From Avena insularis (lineage: Eukaryota > Streptophyta > Magnoliopsida > Poales > Poaceae), in contig JAJUPC010000041.1 in NCBI GenBank assembly GCA_023614405.1, positions 1,116,001 to 1,180,000 on the forward strand: a stretch of 64,000 nucleotides of DNA, in the 5' to 3' direction. The position numbers were made by a program, and so were the translations under genes. Positions 1-13,700 of this stretch are shown one piece after another; position 1 is the first letter of the stretch; each line of letters starts with the position of its first letter. The notes beneath the pieces were generated by a model. That model searched no databases. It saw only the letters and a list, made by a program, of their open reading frames with translations, and was not told where the DNA came from.

Positions 1-3000
1 AGGAACACACATGCAATGACTCTGGTGGATCCATTCGGTTTAGGAAAGGAACACACATGCAATGACTCTGGTGGTGGTTTAGGAAAAGAACACACATACA
101 ATGACTATGGTGGATCCATGTGGTTTAGGGAAGTAACACACTTGCAATGACTCTAGTGGATCCATGTGGTTTCAGAAAGGAACACACGTGCAATGACTCT
201 GGTGGATCCATGTGGTTTAGGAAAGGAACACACATGCAATGACTCTGGTGGATCCATGTGGTTTAGGAAAAGAACACACATGCAATGGCTTTAGTGGATC
301 TATGTGGTTTAGGAAAGGAACACACATGCAATGACTCTGGTGGTGGTTTAGGAAAGGAACACACATGCAATGACTCTGGTGGATCCATGCAGTTTAGGGA
401 AGGAACACACATGCAATGACTCTGGTGGATCCATGTGGTTTAGGAAATGAACACACATGAAATGACTCTGGTGGATCCATGTGGTTTAGGAAAAGAACAC
501 ACATGTAATGGCTTTAGTGGATCCATGTGGTTTAGGAAAAGAACACACATGCAATGACCCTGGTGCTGGTTTAGGAAAAGAACACACATGCAATGACTCT
601 GGTGGATCAATGTGGTTTAGAAAAGGAACACCCATGCCATGACTGCAGTGGTGGTTTAGGAAAGGAACACAGATGCAATGACTCTAGTGGTGGCTTAGGA
701 AAAGAACACACATGCAATCACTCTGGTGGATCAATGTGGTTTAGGAAAGGAACACAAATGCAATGACTCTAGTGGTGGTTTAGGAAAAGAACACACATCC
801 AATGACTATGGTGGCGGTTTAGGAAAAGAACAACATGCAATGACTCTTGTGAATCAATGTGGTTTAGGAAAGGAACACACATGCAATGACTCTGGTGCAT
901 CCATGAGGTTTAGGAAAGGAACACACATGCAATGAATCTAGTGGTGGTTTACGAAAAGAACACACATGGAATGACTCTGGTGGTGGTTTAGGAAAGGAAC
1001 ACACATGCAATGACTTTGGTCGATCAATGTGGTTTAGGAAGTAACACACTTGCAATGACTCCAGTGGATCCATGTGGTTTAGGAAAGGAACACACGTGCA
1101 ATGACACTGGTGGATCTATGTGGTTTAGTAAAGGAACACACATGCAATGACTCTAGTGGTGGTAGAACACACATGGAATGGCTCTTGTAGTGGTTTAGGA
1201 AAATAAAACGGATGCAATGACTCTGGTGGACCCATGTGGATTACACATGGAATGACTCTGGTGGATCCACGTGGTTTAGAAAGGCACATACATGCAATGA
1301 CTCTGGTGGATCCATGTATTTTAGGAAAGGAACACACATGCAATGACTCTGGTGGTGGTTTAGGAAAGGAACACACATGCAATGACTCTGGTTGTTGTTT
1401 AGGAAAAGAACACACATGCAAGGACTCTGGTGGATCAATGTGGTTTAGGAAAGGAACACACATGCAATAACTCTAGTGGATCCATGTGGTTTCAAAAAAC
1501 GAACACACATGAATTGACTCTGGTGGTGCTTTAGGAAAAGAACACACGTGCAATGACTCTTGTGGTGGTTTAGGAAAGGAACACACATGCAATTACTCTG
1601 GTGGATCCATGTGGTTTAGTAAAGGAAGACACATGCAATGACTCTAGTGGTGGTTTAGAAAAAGAACACACATGCAATGACTCTGGTGGATTAATGTGGT
1701 TTAGGAGAGGAACACACATGCAATGACTCTAGTGGCCATTTAGGAAAGGAACACACATGCAATGACTCTAGTGGTGGTTTAGGATAAGAACACACATGCA
1801 ATGACTCTAGTGGTGGTTTAGGAAAAGAACACACATGCAATCACTATGGTGGATCCATGGGGTTTAGGAAAGGAACACACAAGCAATGACTCCGGTGGAC
1901 CCATGTGGTTTAGGAAAGGAACACACATGCAATCACTTTGGTGGATTCATGTGGTTTAGTTAAATAACACACTTTCAATGAATCTGGTGTATCCATGTGG
2001 TTTAGGGAAAGAAGACACATGCAATGACTCTAGTGGTGGTTTAGAAAAAGAACACACATGCAATGACTCTGGTGGATCCATGTGGTTTAAAAAAGGAACA
2101 CACATGCAATGACTCTAGTGGTGGTTTTGGAAAAGAACACACATGCAATGACTCAGGTGGATCCATGTGGTTTAGTTAAAGAACACACTTGCAATGACTT
2201 TGGTGGATCCATGTGGTGTAGGAAAAGAAGACACATGCAATGACTCTAGTGGTGGTTTAGAAAAAAAAACATGCAATGACTCTAGTGGATCCATGTGGTT
2301 TAAAAAAGGAACACACATGCAATGACTCTGGTGGTTTAGGAAAAGAACACACATGCAATGACTCTTGTGGTGGTTTAGGAAAATAACACACATGCAATGA
2401 CTCTGGTGGATCCATGTGGTTTAGGAAAGGAACACACATGCAATGACTCTAGTGGATCCATGTGTTTTAGGAAAGGAACACACATTGAATGACTCTTGTG
2501 GTGGTTTAGGAAAGGAACACACATGCAATGACTCTGGTGGATCCATGTGGTTTAGGAAAAGAAGCCACATGCAATGACTCTGGTGGGGGTTTAGGAAAAG
2601 AGCACACATGTAATGACTCTAGTGGATCAATGTGGTTTAAAAAAGGAACACACATGCAGCGACTCTGGTGGTCGTTTAGGAAAAGAACACACATGCAATG
2701 ACTCTTGTGGATCCATGTGGTTTTAAAAAAGGAACACACATGCAATGACTCCGGTGGTGGTTTATGAAAAGAACACATGTGCAATGACTCTGGTGCTGCT
2801 TTTGGAAAAGAACACACATCCAACGACTCGGGTGGATCCATGTGGTTTAAGAAAGGAACACATATGCAATGACTCTGGTGGTGGTTTAGGAAAAGAACAC
2901 ACATGCAATGAATCTGGTAGATCAATGTGGTTTAAGAAAAGAACACACATGCAATGACTCTCGTGGTGGTTTAGGAAAAGAACACACATGTAATGACTCT

Positions 3001-6000
3001 AGTGGTGGGTTAGGAAAAGAACACACAGGCAATGACTCTGGTGGATCCATGTGGTTTAGTTAAAGAACACACTTGCAATGACTCTGGTGGATCCATGTGG
3101 TGTAGGAAAAGAAGACACATGCAATGACTCTAGTGGTGGTTTAGAAAAAGAACACACATGCAATGACTCTGGTGGATCCATGTGGTTTAAAAAAGCAACA
3201 CACATGCAATGACTCTGGTGGTTTAGGAAAAGAACACACATACAATGACTCTTGTGGTGGTTTAGGAAAATAACACACATGAATGACTCTGGTGGATCCA
3301 TGTGGTTTAGCAAAGGAACACACATGCAATGACTCTAGTGGATCCATGTGTTTTAGGAAAGTAACACACATGGAATGACTCTTGTGGTGGTTTAGGAAAG
3401 GAACACACATGCAATGACTCTGGTGGATCCTTTGTGTTTAGGAAAAGAAGCCACATGCAATGACTCTGGTGGCGGTTTAGGAAAAGAGCACACATGCAAT
3501 GACTCTAGTGGATCAATATGGTTTAAAAAAAGGAACACACATGCAGTGACTCTGGTGGTTGTTTAGGAAAAGGACACACATGCAATGACTCTTGTGGATC
3601 CATGTGGTTTTAAAAAAGGAACACACATGCAATGACTCCGGTGGTGGTTTATGAAAAGTACACATGTGCAATGACTCTAGTGCTGGTTTAGGAAAAGAAC
3701 ACACATGCAACGACTCGGGTGGATCGATGTGGTTTAAGAAAGGAACACACATGCAATGACTCTGGTGGTGGTTTAGGAAAAGAACACACATGCAATGACT
3801 CTGGTAGATCAATGTGGTTTAAGAAAAGAACACACATGCAATGACTATAGTTGTGGTTTAGGAAAAGAACACACATGCAATGACTCTAGTGGTGGTTTAG
3901 GAAAAGAACACACATGCAATGGCTCTATTGGTAGTTTAGGAAAAGATCACACATGCAATGACTCTGGTGGATAAATGTGGTTTAGGAAAGGAACATGCAT
4001 GCAATGACTTTGGTGTTTCCATGTGGTTTAGGAAAGGAACATACATGCAATGAATCTAGTGATGGTTTAGGAAAAGAACACACATGCAATGACTCTAGTG
4101 GTGGTTTAGGAAAGGAACACACATGCATTGACTCTAGTGGTGGTTGAGGAAAAGAACACACATGCAATGAATCTGGTGGTGGTTCAGGAAAAGAACACAC
4201 ATTCAATGACTATGGTGGATCCATGGGGTTTAGGAAAGGAACACACAAGCAATGACTCCGGTGGACCCATGTGGTTTAGGAAAGGAACACACATGCAATC
4301 ACTTTGGTGGATCTGTGTGGTTTAGTTAAATAACACACTTTCAATGACTCTGGTGGATCCATGTGGTTTGGGGAAAGAAAACACATGCAATGACTCTGGT
4401 GGTGGTTTAGAAAAAGAACACACATGCAATGACTCTGGTGGATCCATGTGGTTTAAAAAAGGAACACACATGCAATGACTCTAGTGGTGGTTTAGGAAAA
4501 GAACACACATGCAATGACTCTGGTGGATCCATGTGGTTTAGTTAAAGAACACACTTGCAATGACTCTGGTGGATCCATGTGTTGTAGGAAAAGAAGACAC
4601 ATGCAATGACTCTAGTGGTGGTTTTGAAAAAGAACACACATGCAATGACTCTGGTGGATCCATGTGGTTTAAAAAAGCAACACACATGCAATGACTCTGG
4701 TCGTTTAGGAAAAGAACACACATGCAATGACTCTTGTGGTGGTTTAGGAAAATAACACACATGCAATGACTCTGGTGGACCCATGTGGTTTAGGTAAGGA
4801 ACACACATGCCATGACTCTAGTGGATCCATGTGTTTTAGGAAAGGAACACACATGGAATGACTCTTATGGTTGTTTAGGAAAGAAACACACATGCAATTT
4901 CTCTGGTGGATCCATGTGGTTTAGGAAAAGAAGCCACATGAAATGACTCTGGCGGCGGTTTAGGAAAAGAGCACACATGTAATGACTCTAGTGGATAAAT
5001 GTGGTTTAAAAAAGGAACACACATGTAGTGACTCTGGTGGTCGTTTAGGAAAAGAACACACATGCAATGACTCTTGTGGATCCATGTGGTTTTTAAAAAG
5101 GAACACACATGCAATGACTCCGGTGGTGGTTTATGAAAAGAACACATGTGCAATGACTCTAGTGCTGGTTTAGGAAAAGAAGACACATGCAACGGCTCGG
5201 GTGGATCGACGTGGTTTAAGAAAGGAACACACATGCAATGACTCTGGTGGTGGTTTAGGAAAAGAAAACACATGCAATGACTCTGGTAGATCAATGTGGT
5301 TTAAGAAAAGAATATGCATGCAATGACTCTATTGGTGGTTTAGGAAAAGAACACACATGCAATGACTCTAGTGGTGGTTTAGGACAAGAACACACATGCA
5401 ATGGCTCTATTGGTACTTTAGGAAAAGATCACACATGGAATGACTCTGGTGGATCAATGTTGTTTAGTAAAGGAACATGCATGCAATGACTTTGGTGTTT
5501 CCATGTGGTTTAGAAAAGGAACATACATGCAATGAATCTAGTGATGGTTTAGGAAAAGAACACACATGCAATGACTCTAGTGGTGGTTTAGGAAAGGAAC
5601 ACACATGCATTGACTCTAGTGGTGGTTTAGGTAAAGAACACACATGCAATGACTCTGGTGGTGGTTCAGGAAAAGAACACACATTCAATGACTATGGTGG
5701 ATCCATGGGGTTTAGGAAAGGAACACACAAGCAATGACTCTGGTGGACCCATGTGGTTTAGGAAAGGAACACACATGCAATCACTTTGGTGGATCCATGT
5801 GGTTTAGTTAAATAACCCACTTTCAATGACTCTGGTGGATCCATGTGGTTTAGGGAAAGAAAACACATGCAATGACTCTGGTGGTGGTTTAGAAAAAGAA
5901 CACAGATGCAATGACTCTGGTGGATCCATGTGGTTTAAAAAAGGAACACACATGCAATGACTCTAGTGGTGGTTTAGGAAAAGAACACACATGCAATGAC

Positions 6001-9000
6001 TCTGGTGGATCCATGTGGTTTAGTTAAAGAACACAATTGCAATGACTCTAGTGGATCCATGTGGTGTAGGAAAAGAAGACACATGCAATGACTCTAGTGG
6101 ATCAATGTGGTTTAAAAAAGGAACACACATGCAGTGACTCTGGTGGTCGTTTAGGAAAAGAACACACATGCAATGACTCTTGTGGATCCATGTGGTTTTA
6201 AAAAAGGAACACACATGCAATGACTCCGGTGGTGGTTTATGAAAAGAACACATGTGCAATGACTCTCGTGCTGGTTTAGGAAAAGAACACACATGCAACG
6301 ACTCGGGTGGATCCATGTGGTTTAAGAAAGGAACACACATACAATGACTCTGGTGGTGGTTTAGGAAAAGAACACACATGCAATGACTCTGGTAGATCAA
6401 TGTGGTTTATGAAAAGAACACACATGCAATGACTCTAGTGGCGGTTTAGGAAAAGAACACACATGCAATGACTCTAGTGGTGGTTTAGGAAAAGAATACA
6501 CATGCAATGGCTCTGGTGGTAGTTAAGGAAAATATCACACATGCAATGACTCTGGTGGATCAATTTGGTTTAGGAAAGGAACACACGTGCAATGACTATG
6601 GTGTTTCCATGTGGTTTAGGAAAGGAACATACATGCAATGAATCTAGTGATGGTTTAGGAAAAGAACACACATGCAATGACTCTAGTGCTGGTTTAGGAA
6701 AGGAACACACATGTAATGACTCTAGTGGATCCATGTGGTTAAGGAAAGGAACACACATGCAATGACGCTAGTGGATCCATGTGGTTCAGTAAAGGAACAC
6801 AAATGTAATGACTCTGGTGGATCAATGTGGTTTAGGAAAGTAACGCACATGCAATGACTCTAGTGGTGGTTTAGGAAAGGAACACACATGCAATGGCTCT
6901 AGTGGTGGTTTAGGAAAATAACACACATGCAATGACTCTGGTGGTGGTTCAGGAAAAGAACACACATGCAATGACTCTGCCGGATGAATGTTGTTTAGGA
7001 AAGGAACACACATGCAATGACTCTAGTGGATCCATGTGGTTTACGAAAGGAACACACATGCAATGACTCTGGTGGGCCCATGTGGTTTAAGAAAGGAACA
7101 CACATGCAATGACTCTAGTGGATCCATGTGGTTTAGGAAAAGGACATACTTGCAATGACTCTGGTGGATCCATGTGGTTTAGGAAAGGAACACACATGCA
7201 ATGACTCTAGTGGATCCATGTGGTTTAGGAAAGGAACACACCTGCAATGACTCTGGTGGTGGTTTAGGAAAGGAGCACACATGCAATGACTCTGGTGGAT
7301 CCATGTGGTTTAGGAAAAGAAGCCACATGCAATGACTCTGGTGGTGGTTTAGGAAAGGAACACACATGCAATGATTCTAGTGGTGGTTTAGAAAAATAAC
7401 ACACATGCAATAACTCTGGTGGATCCATGTGGTTTAAGAAAAGGAAATCACATGCAATGATTCTGGTGGTTTTTTACGAAAAGAACACACCTGCAATGTC
7501 TCCGGTGCTAGTTTAGAAAAGGAACACACATGCAATGACTCTGGTGGATCCATGTGGTTTAGGAAATGAATACACATGCAATGACTCTGGTGGTGGTTTA
7601 GGAAAACAACACACCTGGAATGACTCTGGTGGATCAATGTGGTTTAGGAAAGGAACACACATGCCATGACTCTAGTGGTGTTTTAGGAAAGGAACACACA
7701 TGAAATGACTCTAGTGGTGGTTGAGAAAAAGAACACACATGCAATCACTCTGGTGGATCAATGTGGTTTAGGAAATGAACACACATGCAATGACTCTAGT
7801 GGTGGTTTAGGAAAAGAAGACACATGCAATGACTCTGGTGGTGGTTTAGGAAAAGAACACACGTGCAATGACTCTGGTGGATCAATGTGGATTAGGAAAG
7901 GAATATGCATGCAATGACTCTCTTGGATCCATGTGGTTTAGGAAAGGAACACACATGCAATGACTCTAGTGATGGTTGAGGAAAAGAACACACATGTTAT
8001 GACTCTAGTGGTGTTTTAGGAAAGGAACACATATGAAATGACTCTAGTGGTGGTTTAGAAAAAGAACACACATGCAATCACTCTTGTGGATCAATGTGGT
8101 TTAGGAAATGAACACACATGCAATGACTCTAGTGGTGGTTTAGGAAAATAAGACACATACAATGACTCTGGTGGTGGTTTAGGAAAAGAACACACATGTA
8201 ATGACTCTGGTGGATCAATGTGGATTAGGAAAGGAACACACATGCAGTGACTCTGGTGGATCCATGTGGTTTAGGAAAGGAACACACATGCAATGACTCT
8301 AGTGATGGTTGAGGAAAAGAACACACATGCTATGACTCTAGTGGTGGTTTAGGAAAGGAACACACATGCAATGACTCTGGTGGATCCATGTGGTTTTGGA
8401 AAGGAACACACATGCAATGATACTGCGGATCCATATGTTTAGGAAAATAAAAAACATGAAATGATTCTGGTGGATACATGTGATTTAGGAAAAGAACACA
8501 CATGCAATGACTCTAGTGGTGGTTTAGGAAAATAACACACATGTGATGACTCTGGTGGATCAATGTGGTTTAGGAAAGGAACACACATGCAATGACTCTG
8601 GTGGTGGTTAGGAAAAGAACACACATACAATGACTCTGGTGGATCAATGTGGTTTAGGAAAGGAATAAACATGCAATGACTCTAGTGGTGGTTTAGGGAA
8701 GGAACACACATGCAATGACTCTAGTCGTGGTTTAGGAAAGGAACACACATGCAAGGACTCTAGTGGTGGTTTAGGAAAAGAACACACATGCAATGACTCT
8801 CGTGGATCAATGTGGTTTAGGAAAGGAACACACATGCAATGACTCTGGTGGATCCATGTGGTTTAGTAAAGGAACACACATGCAATGACTCTGGTGGTGG
8901 TTTAGGAAAAGAACACTCATGCAATGACTCTGACGGATCAATGTGGTTTAGGAAAGGAACACACATGTAATGACTCTAGTGCATCCATGTTGTTTAGGAA

Positions 9001-9303
9001 AGGTAAACCCATGCAATGACTCTGGTGGATCCATGTGGTTTAGTAAAGGAACACACATGCAATGACTCTAGTGGTGGTTTAGGAAAAGAACACACATGCA
9101 ATGACTCTGGTGGTGGTTCAAGAAAATAACACACACGCAATGACTCTGGTGGATCAATGTGGTTTAGGAAAGGAACACACATGCAATGACCCTGGTGGAT
9201 CTAGGTGGTTTAGGAAAGGAATACACATGCAATGACTCTGGTGGATCCATGTGGTTTTTGAAAGCAACAGACATGCATGGTGGTGGTTTAGGAAAAGAAC
9301 ACA
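1..9303. repeat. Satellite array, left part (39/46-bp monomers)
   Basis: The whole stretch is a head-to-tail array of short monomers. A long form of 46 bp contains GTGGATCCATGTGG, then TTTAGGAAAGGAACACACAT, then GCAATGACTCTG. A short form of 39 bp begins GTGGTGG and lacks exactly seven bases (ATCCATG). The two forms are mixed irregularly, so many long monomers carry a BamHI site (GGATCC). Variants include GATCAATG, GTTTCCATG and GACCCATG in place of GATCCATG. The 39-bp form is 13 codons and keeps frame, while the 46-bp form shifts it by one; this creates many small reading frames ending in Met-Gln-stop that are not genes. The array is cut at 9303 by a transposon and resumes in the same phase at 47433. 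I do not recognise a named satellite family. Confidence 0.97.
2175..6022. repeat. Higher-order repeats in left array (884 and 1,482 bp)
   Basis: A rare variant monomer containing GTTAAAGAACACA occurs at 2175, 3059, 4541 and 6023. The spacings are 884, 1,482 and 1,482 bp. A second rare variant (TTTAGTTAAATAACAC) at about 1957, 4321 and 5806 gives a matching spacing of about 1,485 bp for the later copies. The array therefore contains multi-monomer blocks amplified as units, with one shorter 884-bp version. Boundaries are read from marker variants, not from a full alignment. Confidence 0.75.
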
Positions 9304-9331
9304 CGCTTCAAGAATTTGGACGATCCATGAC
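9301..9331 (+). repeat. Left target duplication (ACA) and CACTA terminal inverted repeat
   Basis: Positions 9301-9303 are ACA and 9304-9331 form the left 28-bp terminal repeat. It agrees with the reverse complement of 47402-47429 at 22 of 28 positions, including an uninterrupted GACGATCC core. The outermost bases read CGCTTC instead of CACTAC, which should weaken recognition by a transposase. Confidence 0.88.
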
Positions 9332-10140
9332 GATCTGATATCGTCGTGGATGAGGGCCAAAACGTCCTATATGGCCATCTGCGATGAAAAAAATAGGTCA
9401 CGGACCTCACGTGATAATTCATTCCACGATGTTTTTCCTGTCTGAAAAAGTCACGCCCGATCGTGACGTTCCTGTATTTTCACCGCGGCGAACTAGACCG
9501 GCCCAGCCCAAGCCCCATCGCTCATGATGTTTTTATTTCGTCACGGTCAATGCCACATGGCAGACGGCTCCGTGGGTGGCTGTCAGCGACGTTTGCTGAT
9601 GTCATGTTCACCGTCTACGAAGTCATCATGTTCCTGACGTTTTTGTCTGTCATGGCTTGATTCTGTTGTCTCCATGTCCGTGACATCACCCAACTCCGTT
9701 CATGATGCCATATATCCCGTTTATGATGTCACAAGTGCCGTGACGAATTTTGTTCGTCGCCAGCTTTCGATGCCATGCTGACACGTGGACGGTTGGCACG
9801 GACAAGCTTGCACCAATCGGACGAGGCCACGTGGGCAAGTCGCAGAACACCACGTTGACAATTCAAAGTGGGACACGTATCACCTACCGACGATGAATTC
9901 TGTGTGATGACGTCATTATTGGTCGTGACGTTTCTGTTTCGTCTAGATAGTTGGCCAATGAAAGGAAGCGATGTCGGTGTTTACCTGTGATGGAAATGTT
10001 TCATCAAGAACAACTGAGACGATTTCGTTTTCATCGCGGATGCGGGCTGGCGTCACCGTGAGATCTGGGGGACATTTGTGCACGTAAATTTCTACTAGCC
10101 CTAATCGTTTGTGACACATTTCACACCACATGCATCAAAT
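9332..10140. repeat. Left subterminal region of the CACTA element
   Basis: No gene was recognised here. The stretch is dense in short, degenerate motifs in both orientations such as GTGACGTT, CATGACGTTT, CGTGACATC and CGTGACGAA. This is the kind of subterminal repetition that CACTA accessory proteins bind in known elements such as En/Spm. A weaker match to this motif set lies inside the right end (47180-47401). The small reading frames at 9463-9660 and 9943-10131 show no recognisable domain. Confidence 0.65.
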
Positions 10141-10358
10141 AAAAGAATTTGACAATGAATTTTAAGACAAGTTTCCACATAGATTTCAATAGCAGTTTCT
10201 GAGCCAAAAGCCTCACAAGCTTGCACAGCCAAAAACTTTCCATCGCAGTTTATGAGCCAAAAGCCTCACAAGTTTCCCTGCCCAAAAGACTCACAAGTTT
10301 CCACACCAGTTAACTTTCCTAGGCCCAAGAACTCACAAGTGTCACCCACGAGTTCACT
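10141..10358. repeat. Degenerate short repeats beyond the transposase pseudogene
   Basis: About 200 bp contain three to four diverged copies of a motif around GCCAAAAGCCTCACAAG followed by TTTCC, spaced about 30-55 bp. On the minus strand this lies downstream of the transposase C-terminal exon. It may be decayed coding repeat or 3' untranslated sequence; no open frame survives. Confidence 0.45.
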
Positions 10359-10763
10359 TACCTTGCGAGAGCTGAAGCTGCTACTTCTGCTGAGTCATCT
10401 GAGACAACACTTACTGAAGTAAGTCATTTGTATGGTTTTGTTTATCCTGCATCTCTTCTTGATTCTTCTGCATTTCTCTCATGTCTTTAGCATACTGCAA
10501 CCTCTCTGCCTCCACAGCTTATTTCACACTCTGCAATTCCTCTATGGTACATCGTAGTTTGTCGCTCCCTGCTCTCTCAACCAAAAGTTCCGCTTCAAGG
10601 CCAGACCTACTTCGTTTTGATGTACTTAGATGGAGGCCGATATTCTTCGGGAACGTTGGCTTTCTGCTATCCAACGAGAGTGCAAAGTGCACAGCCTCAG
10701 TGGAAGAAAGTGGTTCTTTCCCCTAGACATCTGGAGCCATCTTCTTTTCCATGATTTCCTACA
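10359..10763 (-). pseudogene. Ptta/En/Spm transposase-family pseudogene, C-terminal exon
   Basis: The minus strand encodes a region with KPTFPKN, a basic KRSRSG stretch, then a charged segment with LEAELLVERAG, EELQSVK, AEAERLQYAKDM-like and MQKNQEEMQDK pieces. That arrangement (a T/P-FPKN motif followed by a Glu/Gln/Met-rich coiled coil) is typical of the C-terminal part of plant Ptta/En/Spm proteins (Transposase_24 family). The frame carries in-frame stops, a TAG after MAPDV and a TAA after EELQSVK, so it is not functional. A possible splice donor (GTAAGT) lies at its downstream end near 10359. It is separated from the domain core (from 14,790) by a solo LTR at 10769-14723. It belongs to the same broken gene as the segments at 14790-16111, 24767-26458 and 30180-30684. 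Confidence 0.72.
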
Positions 10764-10768
10764 GTATT

Positions 10769-13700
10769 TGTCAACACCCATTTTTTAATCCCAGATGCCT
10801 GTTATTCCATACCTCACAATCCCAGGATTACTATTTTTGCGAGACATAACAGATTGGATATCATAGTACATCATCCATTACAAACCATAATAAGGTCTTA
10901 CACAAATAAAGGATCTCATGATTCAGTCTTAATACAAACAAAGTAGCGGAATAATAAATATAGTAGGGGCTCCATCTTCAGAGTCACAGGCAATGCTGAC
11001 GATGGGAGATGATCCTAGTTGTCGTAGACCTCCTGTTGTCCATCATCCTGGTAGTCCTCCTCATAGTCTGGCCACGGGAATATCCAGGGACAAATCCATG
11101 AGTACTCTTTAAGTACTCGGAAACTATCACTAACAAGTAAGGTAGCTCTAGTAGGAATCTTAAGCTCTAGGTTTATTTGCAAAAGGACAGGTTTATCTAA
11201 ATTGAGTTTAGAAGTAAAGAAAACTAAGTTAATGTTCTAAATCACTTAAGTGGGAACCTAGTTTTCATATTCACAACCCTGTTGTGTTCAAGTCAAAATC
11301 ATAGTTTAGTTCACAAGTCATTTTGAAAACATCTGATGATGGAACAGTGTGGCCACTCCAACTGTCCATGACCACGGACACGGCTATTCGAATAGTTTGA
11401 CACTCTGCAGAGGTGGTACACTTTTCACCAAAAAATTCTATACATCCGTCAGGGATAACCCTGAATCATCATACTTAGTATGCGGATAATCAATCATAAC
11501 CTTTCAATTACACACTCTAGTATAGGCACCTCCCCTATGAGCTTGGCCTCCAAGCCATGACCATCTGCCATCCTGGGCACTGCATAGGTGGACATTCACA
11601 CTCATGAGGTAGCCTCAGCTCAACCTCTTATGTGAGGGAACCCAAACTAATGCATATAAACTTCCGGCTAAGGCCTACCCAATTCGGGTATTGTGGTTGT
11701 ACGGTAAAATTGGAATGGTATCGCATCTGAACCCAACCATCAGTTTTTATAAAGGGCTAAGGCTCATGCCTCAACATTCTCGTCATCAAATCCTTTGGTG
11801 TTCCTTAACACATGTCAAAACATCTCAATAGAATGAATCATCATTCCAAGGTTTTCATAATCATTTTCACCAAGTATTCCCATCTAAAGTGATCAACTTT
11901 TATGCTTAGCACTAGCCACTAAAGTTAAGAGTGTTCACTAATGAGGGCTACTAATCTGCAATCTCATGCCATGGGATGACATCTAAGTATAACTAGTTAG
12001 GCCTAGTTTTATACTCTTTATGGTATCTATTCTATTTTTCAATACTCACAAAGCACTAACTAAAAGTAAAGAACTTTGGTAAAGTAAAATAATAAAGCTT
12101 GCAAGTAAAACGTGGGATTGGTATAATAAAAGTTGTATAACCAAAGCATGCCTAATGCATCTTGCATAGGTTATGAGAGGGGGGAAAGTGTTAACTTGCA
12201 TAGTTAAGTTGTAGTCCTAGGCTTGCCTTGAGTAGTGTAGTGGTTGAAGTTTTCTTCTTCTTCTTGGTAGTACTCCTCCTCCTCATATCCTGGGTCGGTA
12301 CTATCGTCTATAAATGAATATGGGATACACAATCACCAAACAATACTTAACTAATTTTATTTAGCACACTAAGGCTCACACTTGATGATCTAGCATCATC
12401 ACAATCATCACATGAATTAAAGACTTAATCTTATTTAGTTTATTTTAGAAAATTAATTTCTACTCATTGAAAAATAATTAAGATTTAATATTCTCCAATT
12501 AAAATATGGGATCATGTTGACACATGTCATCACTACATATTCTAATACATGGGAATGTGATTTAAAGTGTTGATCATATTTTATAAAGTATAAGATTATT
12601 ATTTAATAGAATTAAAGTGACTAGAAATGCCTATATAGCATTATTTTGGTACTACTCCAATGTCACTGCATGCAAATCTAAATATTTTTACATATTCAGA
12701 TAGATCTTATCAAATGTGATATTTGAGAGTTGGAATCAACTCAAAAGCATTTATGGTTGATTTTTGAAAAATGTTTGAAGTTGAAAAAGTCTATGTCTTG
12801 TTATTTTTTACTATAGGTGATCTCTAATTCCAAATGATTTGAATCCAACGGGCGTGGATAGATAATTTAAATATCTTTCTAACAAAATTGGAATCATGCA
12901 ATTTGGTTTAGTGAATCTCTTTGAATTGATTTTTGAATCTACTGACAGAATGTGGTTTTAACTAAATTGGAAAATCCTTATTTGAATTGACAGGCCTATG
13001 CGGAAAACTAAACGGGCCGGCCCAATCTGCATAGCACAGCGTAGAGGGCTACTGACAGAGGGGGTCCACTAGTCAGCGACTTAAACTAACCAAAACGGTA
13101 TCTTGCATTCTAGGACCTACGATTAAAAGACGATCTAACGGTTGTGATTCGTCATTTCCGACGAACAGCTCCAGCAAGGAACTAAACCTAACGCGGCGGT
13201 GGGGGTATGGTGAGGCTCACCTGGGCTCCATCTAGGGTCGGTGATAGGGGTGAATGACGTGGTCAACAACGGCAGTTCGAACGGTGGTCGCGGCAGCTCC
13301 TGGGACAACTCTAATCGACGACGCCCTTTTCCTCCTGCAGCGGCAGGCTCCGGCCAAATTCGGGCGAAGCGGCGCTCGCCTTGCTCCGGGGAAGGGTGTG
13401 GGAGGCTCAGTGAGGAGTGGGGAGTGTGTTGGTGTGGAGAATGGAGGCGGAGGGGGCCTCTATTTATACACCAGCGAAGGGACATTGCGGCATGGGATCG
13501 GGCTCGTTGGTGACGATGATGCAGGCGGCTAGCGGTGCGGCTGAGGGTAGGGGGCGGTGCGGTGTTCCCTAGCGATCATCACTGGCTTAATGGCGAGGCA
13601 CGGGGTGGTCTAGGTTGGTCGGGCGCGTGCGATGCTTTGCACGGGAGCGACGGTGTTTGCGATGATGCACGGGTGCTACGGGTCGCGTGGCGGTGAACGG

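Noticed and set aside
1..9303. Many open frames of 60-140 codons on both strands
   Set aside because: They follow from the 39-bp period (13 codons without stop) and end wherever a 46-bp monomer shifts the frame. No independent coding signal.
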